Assembly: GCA_028293095.1 (NCBI GenBank)
Contig: JAQGPK010000136.1
Span: 1 to 8,805 of the forward strand
From: Chlamydiia bacterium
GTDB lineage: Bacteria > Chlamydiota > Chlamydiia > Chlamydiales > FEN-1388
Direction of reading: 5' to 3'
Length of the DNA stretch: 8,805 nt
Under the pieces are notes generated by a model. The model ran no database searches, was not told the DNA's origin, and was given only the letters and a program-made list of their open reading frames with translations. The translations under genes were made by a program, and so were the position numbers. This document shows positions 1-6,198 of the stretch, piece by piece. The stretch's first letter is position 1. Each line of letters starts with the position of its first letter.

Positions 1-111
1 TGCATCTTTTTGTGAAAAAGATCCCACACAGTAGGGTGTATCGATACGGAGCAGCACTTTTTTGCTGTATAAGGTCCAAGGAAATGGCTTGAAGAGCTGT
101 TTTACTGTCAT
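1..111 (-). CDS. nifU: NifU/IscU-like Fe-S scaffold protein, 5' end only
   Basis: Only the first 37 codons are in the window; the gene runs off the left edge. The visible peptide carries YSKKVLLRIDTPYCVGSF, which lines up with the IscU/NifU N-terminus (Y-S-x-K-V, then P-x-x-VGSF). This family is a scaffold on which Fe-S clusters are assembled from sulfur supplied by a cysteine desulfurase. The ATG (109-111) overlaps the TGA of the NifS-like gene (108-110) in an ATGA junction, so translation is probably coupled. No Shine-Dalgarno sequence is visible before it, which fits coupling. The cluster-binding cysteines lie outside the window, so activity cannot be judged. The family call rests on a short N-terminal match plus the NifS-like neighbour. 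Confidence 0.66.
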   Translation of the reverse strand, partial: MTVKQLFKPFPWTLYSKKVLLRIDTPYCVGSFSQKDA

Positions 112-1265
112 AGTAACACTTTTGAAAGCCGGCGAAGGCGTTTAGCTGCATCTGTAATAATTGTCACAGCACGATCAACTTCATCTTCTTGAGTCTCTTT
201 CGACAGACTAAAAGAGAGTGCGCACTGTGCAGTAACATGATCTATGCCTGCTTCCTCGAGTACTCGCTCAATCTGTTGGAAAGGGCCGCCGCCAATATTT
301 GCAAAGAGCTTTTTGCGACTTAACGCATAGAGGAGCGCTTCATTGCGTATCCCGGGAAAAGCAATTGTTGTAATATGAGGTGCACGTTCTTGATCTTTAA
401 AAAAGATGTGCGCTTCGGGATAGCTCTCATTCAACTGTTGTTCAAACTTATCCCGTAAACGAGCAACTTCAGTGCAATATAGATTTTTATTGGATTCTGC
501 TTCAATTGCAGCCTGCCCCAGTCCGATGAGAGCCGGAACATTTAAAGGGCCGCCACGAAGACGTTTTTCTTCATCTTCACCGCTAATAAGGGGGAGTAAA
601 GATGCGCCTCGGCAAAAAAGCCCACCTGTTCCTTTAGGGGCATGAAATTGTTCCCCATTAAAGGTCACAAAATTGGCACCTAATTCATCAATATCAACAA
701 AAAGTTTACCAACAGCATGTGTTACATCCACATGCAGCAGTATTGCACGTAGCTTACAAAGCTCTACGATCTCGGCAATTGGCTGTACAACACCTGTGAG
801 AGCACAAACTAAAGATATCGAGATCAGGCAAGTACGCGGAGTAATCGCCTCACTGATCGTATCTAAGGTAACATGGCCGCCACTTCCGACTTTTGCCATT
901 TCAAAGGTGCAGCCCTCTTCTTGAAGCTTTGAAATCGCAAGCACTGAGGCGGCATCTTCAATGCTCGATGTCACAAAATGCGTTTTTCCCGTCTTGCGAG
1001 AGACAGTATAGTACACTGAGTGCATCACTTGACTAATGGCCTCAGCATTGGATGAAGTGAAGACAAATTGATCGGACTCTTTGGCTGAAAAGAGGCTATA
1101 AATGGCTCGATAACTTTTCTCTAGGTATGGAAGCAGGTTTTGTCCCATTTCATGAGGCATCACTGGAGAGCCATAATACCCATCAAAAAAGGGCATCATA
1201 GCTGCAATTGCTGTATCGGAGACGCGGGCTGTTGTGATGTTATCTAAAAATATGCAATCTTTCAT
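108..1265 (-). CDS. nifS: NifS/IscS-like class V aminotransferase fold protein, probably catalytically inactive
   Basis: A 385-residue protein that aligns end to end with cysteine desulfurases (IscS about 404 residues). Recognisable landmarks are the N-terminal LD-x-x-TT motif, EAISQ where the SGATESDN phosphate loop lies, HVDVTHAVGK (residues 178-187) with the PLP-ring aspartate D180 kept, and APKGTGG (209-215). The usual catalytic residues are replaced. The PLP-binding lysine of S-G-H-K is Gln206 (NGEQ), the active-site His is Asp104, and the SGSAC loop bearing the persulfide Cys reads NIGGGPFQQ (323-331) without cysteine. The frame is nevertheless intact, which suggests a selected non-desulfurase role, perhaps as a structural partner of the NifU-like product whose gene overlaps its stop. 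The start ATG overlaps the stop of a gpmA remnant. No Shine-Dalgarno sequence is visible. The fold assignment is firm; the inactivity is inferred by hand alignment. Confidence 0.88.
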   Translation of the reverse strand: MKDCIFLDNITTARVSDTAIAAMMPFFDGYYGSPVMPHEMGQNLLPYLEKSYRAIYSLFSAKESDQFVFTSSNAEAISQVMHSVYYTVSRKTGKTHFVTSSIEDAASVLAISKLQEEGCTFEMAKVGSGGHVTLDTISEAITPRTCLISISLVCALTGVVQPIAEIVELCKLRAILLHVDVTHAVGKLFVDIDELGANFVTFNGEQFHAPKGTGGLFCRGASLLPLISGEDEEKRLRGGPLNVPALIGLGQAAIEAESNKNLYCTEVARLRDKFEQQLNESYPEAHIFFKDQERAPHITTIAFPGIRNEALLYALSRKKLFANIGGGPFQQIERVLEEAGIDHVTAQCALSFSLSKETQEDEVDRAVTIITDAAKRLRRLSKVLL

Positions 1266-1393
1266 GGATTGATTTTATGGAATCTTCCATTAAATTCGTA
1301 GAGAATAGACTCTTCAGGTGCAATTTCTAAATGGACAACCTCATTATCGCTGAAATTCTCTAGAGTTTTATAGAGCGCACTATACTTCTTTTT
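1262..1393 (-). pseudogene. gpmA: 3' remnant of gpmA-type phosphoglycerate mutase gene
   Basis: On the minus strand a frame stays open for 43 codons from just after a TAA at 1394-1396 to a TGA at 1262-1264, with no ATG or other usual start. The peptide contains ALYKTLENFSD, then EVVHLEIAPEESILYEFNG. This follows the C-terminus of cofactor-dependent phosphoglycerate mutase position by position (ALVKYLDNISD, then EEIVELNIPTG-x-PLVYEFDEN, from memory). The intact enzyme is about 226-250 residues, so roughly the first four fifths, including the catalytic histidines, are gone. The TGA overlaps the nifS-like ATG in an ATGA junction, as expected if this was the first gene of the old operon. In C. 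trachomatis pgmA (CT722) lies between nifS (CT721) and the pseudouridine synthase gene (CT723), exactly where this fragment sits. What remains is probably non-functional. Confidence 0.66.
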
Positions 1394-1433
1394 TTACACA
1401 ATTCTATAAATGAATATAAATTAAAACGATTTC

Positions 1434-1463
1434 TTGATTTTTTTACCTTCAAAGAGGTATTAT
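1434..1463 (+). promoter_or_regulatory. Candidate sigma-70-type promoter for the rluB-like operon
   Basis: TTGATT at 1434-1439 and TATTAT at 1458-1463 are separated by 18 bases, in a very AT-rich stretch directly upstream of the first gene of the plus-strand operon. The predicted transcription start near 1470 would leave a leader of under 20 bases. No Shine-Dalgarno sequence lies at the right distance from the ATG at 1487; AAAGAGG at 1451-1457 is about 29 bases away and falls inside the promoter spacer. Because the region is so AT-rich, chance matches are likely, so this is only a best candidate. Confidence 0.35.
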
Positions 1464-1486
1464 TTTACTTTCAAATGGTATAATTC

Positions 1487-2185
1487 ATGGTAACAAAACG
1501 ATTAAGTAAAGCACTCGCTGCTGCAGGCGTTGCATCAAGACGCGCCTCCGAAGAAATTATCACGGATGGTCGAGTCACCGTAAATGGTAAACGAGTGCTA
1601 GTTCCACAAACACTTGTTGATTGGAAAAAAGATGTCATTACAATTGATGGTGTTCGATTAAAAGGTGAAGAAAGCAAGGTCTACTACATTCTTAATAAAC
1701 CGAAAGGTGTTCTCTGTACAGCAGCTCCGATCAAAGGAAAAAGAGTCATTGACCTTTTTGAAGAAGATGATGGAAGACTCTTTACAGCAGGAAGGCTTGA
1801 TAAATACACCACAGGTCTTTTGGTTGTCACAAATGATGGCCACTTTGCCAATCGTATCATTCACCCTTCTTCAAACATTCAAAAAGAATATATTGCAAAA
1901 GTCGATAAAGATGTCCTGGATGATCATTTAAAAAAAATTTCCAGGGGATGTACAGTTGAAGGAACCTTTGTGGAACCAATTCAGGTGCAAAAGGTGCGCA
2001 AATCAACCATTAAAGTCGTCGTTGCTGAAGGCAAAAAAAGAGAAGTCCGTGAGATGCTCACCCAAGCAGGCCTTGAAGTAATAGAATTAAAACGAGTCAG
2101 ACTTGGAAGTCTTATCCTCGGGGAGATTCCCGAAGGATTTTATCGCCCAATGACAGAACGTGAAAAAGAGTTAATTTTCGAATGA
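1487..2185 (+). CDS. rluB: RsuA/RluB/RluE/RluF-family rRNA pseudouridine synthase
   Basis: A 232-residue protein with the two-domain layout of this family. An N-terminal S4 RNA-binding domain (about residues 3-60) carries LSKALAAAGVASRRASE and GRVTVNGK. The catalytic domain carries YYILNKPKGVLCT (66-78), the active-site motif GRLDKYTTGLLVVTNDG with Asp105, KEYIAKV, and a C-terminal EGKKREVREML followed by RVRLGSL and a G-x-x-RPMTE-like end. These enzymes isomerise one uridine to pseudouridine in rRNA. The S4 motif and the REVR segment look more like RluB (23S rRNA) than RsuA (16S rRNA), but the target site cannot be read from sequence alone. The length matches the short members of the family. 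The ATG at 1487 is kept because the S4 motif begins within five residues of it. The TGA overlaps the next gene's ATG in an ATGA junction. The likely orthologue in C. trachomatis is CT723 (yjbC). Confidence 0.92.
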   Translation: MVTKRLSKALAAAGVASRRASEEIITDGRVTVNGKRVLVPQTLVDWKKDVITIDGVRLKGEESKVYYILNKPKGVLCTAAPIKGKRVIDLFEEDDGRLFTAGRLDKYTTGLLVVTNDGHFANRIIHPSSNIQKEYIAKVDKDVLDDHLKKISRGCTVEGTFVEPIQVQKVRKSTIKVVVAEGKKREVREMLTQAGLEVIELKRVRLGSLILGEIPEGFYRPMTEREKELIFE

Positions 2186-3255
2186 AATCCAAAAGATCAA
2201 AGATACAGCCAGACGTCGACGCCATGATCCCAGACCTGATCAATGTATTCCGTCGCTATATGAAACTGGGTGGCCCTATCGACTCTCTTCAAACAAGAGA
2301 ATTTCGCTCTGTTGTGGACTCGGTAAAAAAAATAGACCAAGTACTTCTTCATGGCGCCCCTGAGGACTTCTATACGAGAGAAATTGTTGCAAGTTATCTC
2401 CTCTACCACTTTCCACTCCACTACCAACAAGGCTTCTCTCTCATTAGCGAGCTGCCAACTACTCCACAAAGAGTTCTTGAAATAGGAAGCGGCTCTGCAC
2501 CCTTTGCATTTGCTGCTTTAAAACTCGGAGCATCTGAAGTTTTTGCTATCGATCAAAATGAAGAAGCTTTACGACTTGGCAGCGAATTCATTGGCCGTCA
2601 GGGATACCCCATCACTATGCGAAGATGGAGCTATCCAAACAGTATTCCACTTGATGGTAAGTTTGATCTGATCATCCTTCCCTACTGTTTGACAGAGCTT
2701 ACAGAGACAGAAGAAGAGCGAGAGGCCTTTATCCTGAAATGTATGGATAAATTAGATGAAAATGGCTTTTTGATGATCGTCGAACCAACAGAGCAAGAGC
2801 GCAATACTCAATTTCTTAAAATGCGAGATAGTCTTGTTTCAAAAGGCATTCCTGTTCAAGCACCTTGTATTTGGAAAGGTGAGTGCCCCGCACTACGGTC
2901 GAAGAGCCCTTGCTACGCGCAGCGTGAGTATGAAAAACCCTATCTCATGAAAGAAATCCAGCGAGGCGCTGACATTTTCTTAAACTCTTTAAAAATGAGC
3001 TATCTCATTTTACGCAAGCCTCAAGCCTCCTGGCCCAATCTCGGCCCTCAAAAATACTATAGAGTCGTCAGCCCTCCGATTGAATCCTATCCAGGGAAAC
3101 GGTACTATCTTTGTGGCAGTGATGGCAAACAGGTGCTTGATCTACGAACGGATAGGAAATATAACGTACCGCGTGGCTCTGTTATCACAATTGGTGGAGA
3201 GTCAGAGTACACCCAAATACTTGCTCCCGGAAAACCACTTTTTGAGGTGCCGTGA
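2182..3255 (+). CDS. Rsm22/METTL17-like methyltransferase-fold protein with predicted Fe-S site, ribosomal small-subunit factor
   Basis: A 357-residue protein with a class I SAM-methyltransferase core: LEIGSGSAPFAFAALKLG (99-116) is motif I, FAID ends at Asp124, and FDLIILPYCLTEL (161-173) is the motif IV region. After the core comes a cysteine segment, APC-IWKGEC-PALRSKSPC (Cys229, Cys235, Cys244; spacing C-x5-C-x8-C), followed by SYLILRK. Near the C-terminus RYYLCGSDGKQ supplies Cys311. This order matches Rsm22/METTL17, proteins that bind the small ribosomal subunit during assembly and whose four cysteines hold a 4Fe-4S cluster in METTL17. A methyl-transfer reaction has not been clearly shown for that family. 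The gene overlaps rluB by 4 bases (ATGA) and the next gene by 4 bases (GTGA), so it sits in a tightly coupled operon with an rRNA modification enzyme. It is probably the counterpart of C. trachomatis CT724, judged by position only. Confidence 0.8.
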   Translation: MKSKRSKIQPDVDAMIPDLINVFRRYMKLGGPIDSLQTREFRSVVDSVKKIDQVLLHGAPEDFYTREIVASYLLYHFPLHYQQGFSLISELPTTPQRVLEIGSGSAPFAFAALKLGASEVFAIDQNEEALRLGSEFIGRQGYPITMRRWSYPNSIPLDGKFDLIILPYCLTELTETEEEREAFILKCMDKLDENGFLMIVEPTEQERNTQFLKMRDSLVSKGIPVQAPCIWKGECPALRSKSPCYAQREYEKPYLMKEIQRGADIFLNSLKMSYLILRKPQASWPNLGPQKYYRVVSPPIESYPGKRYYLCGSDGKQVLDLRTDRKYNVPRGSVITIGGESEYTQILAPGKPLFEVP

Positions 3256-4895
3256 AAAGTGTTCATGTTCATTCAAACTCTACGAGCGAAAATGACAAAC
3301 TCGAGCATGCAATTAGCATCATTGAGCGCTTCACTCTACAGCATGAAGACAGTGAAGTCCCAACCTTGGAACATTTTGAACTCCAAAACGGTACGTTAGA
3401 ATTAAAAAATCTCTCTTCAATTGAGAAGACTCTTTCTTGTTTGATGGAAGCTATTTTCCAAGACAAAAGACAGCAGAGAAAAAAAGAGCAAAAGCCCCTT
3501 AAAGGGAAGTTATTACAGTCTGTCGATACCATTAAAATTGCGCTCTTAAAACTCTCCTCAGGAAATCAAACACTTGATAAAGAGCTGCAAACAAGACTCC
3601 TCACAACAGCTCATCGCTACAATCGAGTTGTTCGCCTTGCAAAAACTGAACCTAGAACGTTTTCTGAACGGATTAAACGCTTTTTCTTTAAAGCTGCAGG
3701 CTGGCTGATTGATGAAGAGCTTCAAGCAAGTGAAATTCAATTTTTAGGATCTCCTCTTCCTCGTAAATTCACGCAACATACCCATGACAACACCTCACAA
3801 AAAATCGCCTCAGTTTTACAAGCGACCCTTCCTCAACGCCAAGAGATTGATCTTTTTCATGTGAAAGCACATACACTTCTTACAAAAGAAGAGCTCCCTC
3901 ACAATGTTATCGAAGAAGCCCTCAAATCCCTTCGGACCACTCCCATTGAAGCCTACCTAAGCTCCGAACACATCCTTTCTTTAAGACAAACAATCTCCTC
4001 ATTTCCCGGAGAAACTATTGAGCTCAAAGGAGACTTCTCTCGTGTAAAAGCAATGAGCATTCCAATATCTGGAAGCTTTAGAGTAGCCTCTCAAGCTGTC
4101 CAAACAGGCTACCCTCATCCTCTACAGCACGTTGGCATCACCTTCTCTGAAAAATTGCTCCCCACTATACTACTACGCCCCTATCTCGCCCCAAATGTAG
4201 ATGCTTTATTGAAAAAGAAACAAGAAATTGCGCATCGTCTTCTTCCGACAGGAGATCTCAATAGCAAAGCAAAAGCGCTCCTACAGATTCGCAAAGAGGT
4301 TTTTAATAAATATAAAGATGAATTACTACCTCTTCAAAAAGAGTATGTACAGGCACTTTTCCAAGCAGCCGGAACCGAGCTAGAAGTACTCGATGGCTAT
4401 TTCACAGAACTTGTACGATCTGATACCTTTTTTGAAGAGATGAGCGAGCTTCATACAAAAGTTGTAGAACATACTCTTACTCATCCTATAACCCATTTAG
4501 AACAAGCCTGGCTCTCTAATTCTTTAAAGGAATATGCAGACTTTCAAAAGAGCATTAAACAAGCTAGTAAAAAACCACTTTCGACTCCCTATGAACAGGC
4601 GCTTGGATCTCTTCTTACAAAAGCTTTGCTTCCAATCAGTGAACTCTTCTTTTCAGAGAAATTAGATTTTTCCCCGCAGCCTTTAGATAATTTTTCAAAA
4701 AAGGTCCTGGCATGCACATTGAATGAACTCTCCGACTTTATTTATGAGCTCGAGATGTTTGAAGCGACTGAAAAAAATATGCTGCCTTGGATTATTCATC
4801 TCTTAAAACAAAAAATTGCACTCTTCTCTGAGGAAACAGCACCTCTCGAGTTGGCAAATGAACTTGAGGCCTACTTCCTACGCTCTCGAGGATGA
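3252..4895 (+). CDS. Uncharacterised 547-residue mostly helical protein, third gene of the rluB operon
   Basis: I do not recognise this protein. The start is taken as GTG at 3252: it overlaps the upstream TGA in a GTGA junction and has GAGG (3244-3247) four bases upstream, while the nearby ATG at 3265 is out of frame. There is no signal peptide and no clear membrane segment. The sequence is rich in Lys, Glu, Leu and Gln and looks largely helical. A basic stretch lies at about 72-86, and FSERIKRFFFKAAGWLIDEE at 137-156. A different central segment (about 253-313), rich in Gly, Pro and Ser, includes RVKAMSIPISGSFRV and YPHPLQHVG and looks like the conserved core. A long helical C-terminal half follows (about 315-545). 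It could be a cytoplasmic structural or RNA/ribosome-associated protein given its partners, but nothing in the sequence proves this. Convergent to the F-box gene, with only 41 bases between them. Confidence 0.85.
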   Translation: MKSVHVHSNSTSENDKLEHAISIIERFTLQHEDSEVPTLEHFELQNGTLELKNLSSIEKTLSCLMEAIFQDKRQQRKKEQKPLKGKLLQSVDTIKIALLKLSSGNQTLDKELQTRLLTTAHRYNRVVRLAKTEPRTFSERIKRFFFKAAGWLIDEELQASEIQFLGSPLPRKFTQHTHDNTSQKIASVLQATLPQRQEIDLFHVKAHTLLTKEELPHNVIEEALKSLRTTPIEAYLSSEHILSLRQTISSFPGETIELKGDFSRVKAMSIPISGSFRVASQAVQTGYPHPLQHVGITFSEKLLPTILLRPYLAPNVDALLKKKQEIAHRLLPTGDLNSKAKALLQIRKEVFNKYKDELLPLQKEYVQALFQAAGTELEVLDGYFTELVRSDTFFEEMSELHTKVVEHTLTHPITHLEQAWLSNSLKEYADFQKSIKQASKKPLSTPYEQALGSLLTKALLPISELFFSEKLDFSPQPLDNFSKKVLACTLNELSDFIYELEMFEATEKNMLPWIIHLLKQKIALFSEETAPLELANELEAYFLRSRG

Positions 4896-4936
4896 TAACC
4901 TTATGGAAAGTATACTACTATCAACTCTACTTACCG

Positions 4937-6094
4937 CTATCTGATAATTACTCTTTGCAGAGGCTGTCTTAATTGCTCTCTTACCTCGCTACGGATTTTT
5001 TCAGAAACAAGCTGACTGTTAAATCCATTCAGTTGTAATTCCTGGAGCTTTCGAGGGTTTTCGGAAAGTATCTTACAAACTGCAAATAATCCACTTGCCG
5101 TGACAAGTGAGCAAGACTGTAAGCTGAGACTTTGAAGGTCTGGTAGACCTTTGATAAGAGCCAGAATTATCTCATCATTAATCACTGGGCCTTCATTAAC
5201 AATAAGACATTCTAATTCTTGAAGATACATTGGAAGCTGAAACAATAGATCTTTTATAGAATTACTATAATCGCTTTTTCTAATTTCAAGTTTTTTCAAT
5301 TGCTGCCGATTTTTAATAATAGATGATACCTCTACCCCTGATGTAATAGGACTGCCTTCCACATAGAGCTCTTCTAAATACGGAAGCTTCCTCACCATAC
5401 TAGATAGAGCATCCACACCGAGAGTAGCCCCCTTTGTAAGATCTAAACTTTTTAGATAAGGGAGCGCGCACAGTTTCTGCAAGCCATCATCATTAATACT
5501 TTTTACAAAGAGATATGCTCTCCAATCAAATGGAGAGACCAGATGAAAGTTAAGAGAAGTTAGATTTGGGAAAAATTCTACGACTTTTTCAATTTCATTT
5601 TGAGTCCATGATCGAGCTGCACACCCATTTCTCCATCTAATTAGCTTACTCAAAGTCAAATGGTGTATTGTTGGCCCTATCTCTTTTAAAGCAGTCTGAT
5701 CTTCTGTATGCAATCCATCTAAGTCTCGGCCCGTGTAATTTATCAGCGCATCAATCGCTGCACTATGGCCTTTCAAAAATGCAATACGTAGATTACGAAA
5801 TTCACGACTTGTCGATGTGAGTCGCAAGAGTGTTTGAGGATCCAAAAATCCCGAAGCGAATGCTTGTAAAGCCTGTGGTAACTCTTTAAATTTGAAATGC
5901 TTTTTGGGTTTTATAATTCCTAAATAGATAAAAACATCTCGCACAAGCTCCTTCACTTTATCAATGATAAAAAGAATTACATGGCCAGCTTGTGTAATAG
6001 AGCGCCTAATCAACGAATAGGGTCTTAAGATATGAGGAGGCGTGACTGCAAGAAAATGATAAGGACATTGATTTGAGATATTTACTAAAGTCAT
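4937..6094 (-). CDS. F-box/leucine-rich-repeat protein, candidate host-directed effector (copy 1)
   Basis: A 385-residue protein. Residues 1-60 form a conserved leader with PYHFLAVTPP and a partly hydrophobic helix (about 36-60, ending VRDVFIYLGI). Residues 71-104 match the F-box pattern: ELPQALQAFASGFLDPQTLL followed by RLTSTSREFRNL. Leucine-rich repeats of the FBXL type follow from about 174 to 357, for example LPYLKSLDLTKGA, LPYLEELYVEGSPIT, LQELECLIVNEG, LPDLQSLSLQSCSLVTASGL and LQELQLNGF. A basic tail ends RQPLQRVIIR. In eukaryotes the F-box binds Skp1 and the LRRs choose the substrate of an SCF ubiquitin ligase. Bacteria lack SCF, so such genes in amoebal chlamydiae are read as secreted effectors. 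Secretion here is inference: no Sec signal is seen, and a type III signal cannot be read reliably. Ribosome binding by AGG (6101-6103), 6 bases from ATG, is likely. The paralogue lies 104 bases upstream. Confidence 0.85.
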   Translation of the reverse strand: MTLVNISNQCPYHFLAVTPPHILRPYSLIRRSITQAGHVILFIIDKVKELVRDVFIYLGIIKPKKHFKFKELPQALQAFASGFLDPQTLLRLTSTSREFRNLRIAFLKGHSAAIDALINYTGRDLDGLHTEDQTALKEIGPTIHHLTLSKLIRWRNGCAARSWTQNEIEKVVEFFPNLTSLNFHLVSPFDWRAYLFVKSINDDGLQKLCALPYLKSLDLTKGATLGVDALSSMVRKLPYLEELYVEGSPITSGVEVSSIIKNRQQLKKLEIRKSDYSNSIKDLLFQLPMYLQELECLIVNEGPVINDEIILALIKGLPDLQSLSLQSCSLVTASGLFAVCKILSENPRKLQELQLNGFNSQLVSEKIRSEVREQLRQPLQRVIIR

Positions 6095-6148
6095 ACCTTG
6101 CCTAAGAAAATGGTTTTATTTATATACAGTTACTTACTCTAGTAAAAA

Positions 6149-6177
6149 AGTATATGTATTGATAAATAATAAAACAA
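6149..6177 (-). promoter_or_regulatory. Candidate promoter of F-box/LRR copy 1
   Basis: Read on the minus strand, TTGTTT (6172-6177) and TATACT (6149-6154) are exactly 17 bases apart, in the 104-base gap between the two F-box genes. The -10 box matches 5 of 6 consensus bases and the -35 box 3 of 6. Predicted transcription start is near 6142, giving a leader of about 48 bases to the ATG at 6094. It suggests copy 1 can be transcribed on its own and not only by read-through from copy 2. No intrinsic terminator is seen in the gap. Confidence 0.45.
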
Positions 6178-6198
6178 TCCATAAAACAGTGTCGATCA

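Noticed and set aside
673..924. 83-codon plus-strand open frame inside the nifS-like gene
   Set aside because: Antisense shadow of a well-supported gene; composition is low-complexity Ser/Thr and no ribosome binding site or family match is seen.
1277..1290. Perfect 14-base palindrome, ATGGAA-TC-TTCCAT, ahead of the nifS-like start
   Set aside because: The two-base loop is too small for a stable RNA hairpin, no T-run follows, and it lies inside the gpmA remnant coding frame. Probably chance.
1479..1484. Perfect TATAAT box just before the rluB start codon
   Set aside because: It lies 2 bases from the ATG, so transcription would start inside the gene, and no -35 box sits at the right distance upstream.
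2197..2469. 90-codon minus-strand open frame opposite the Rsm22-like gene
   Set aside because: Antisense shadow of a conserved gene, with no family resemblance or start signals.
4896..4936. Expected bidirectional terminator between the convergent 547-residue gene and F-box copy 1
   Set aside because: Only tiny AT-rich symmetries (AGTATACT, ATAACCTTAT) are present; no GC-rich stem with a T-tract on either strand.
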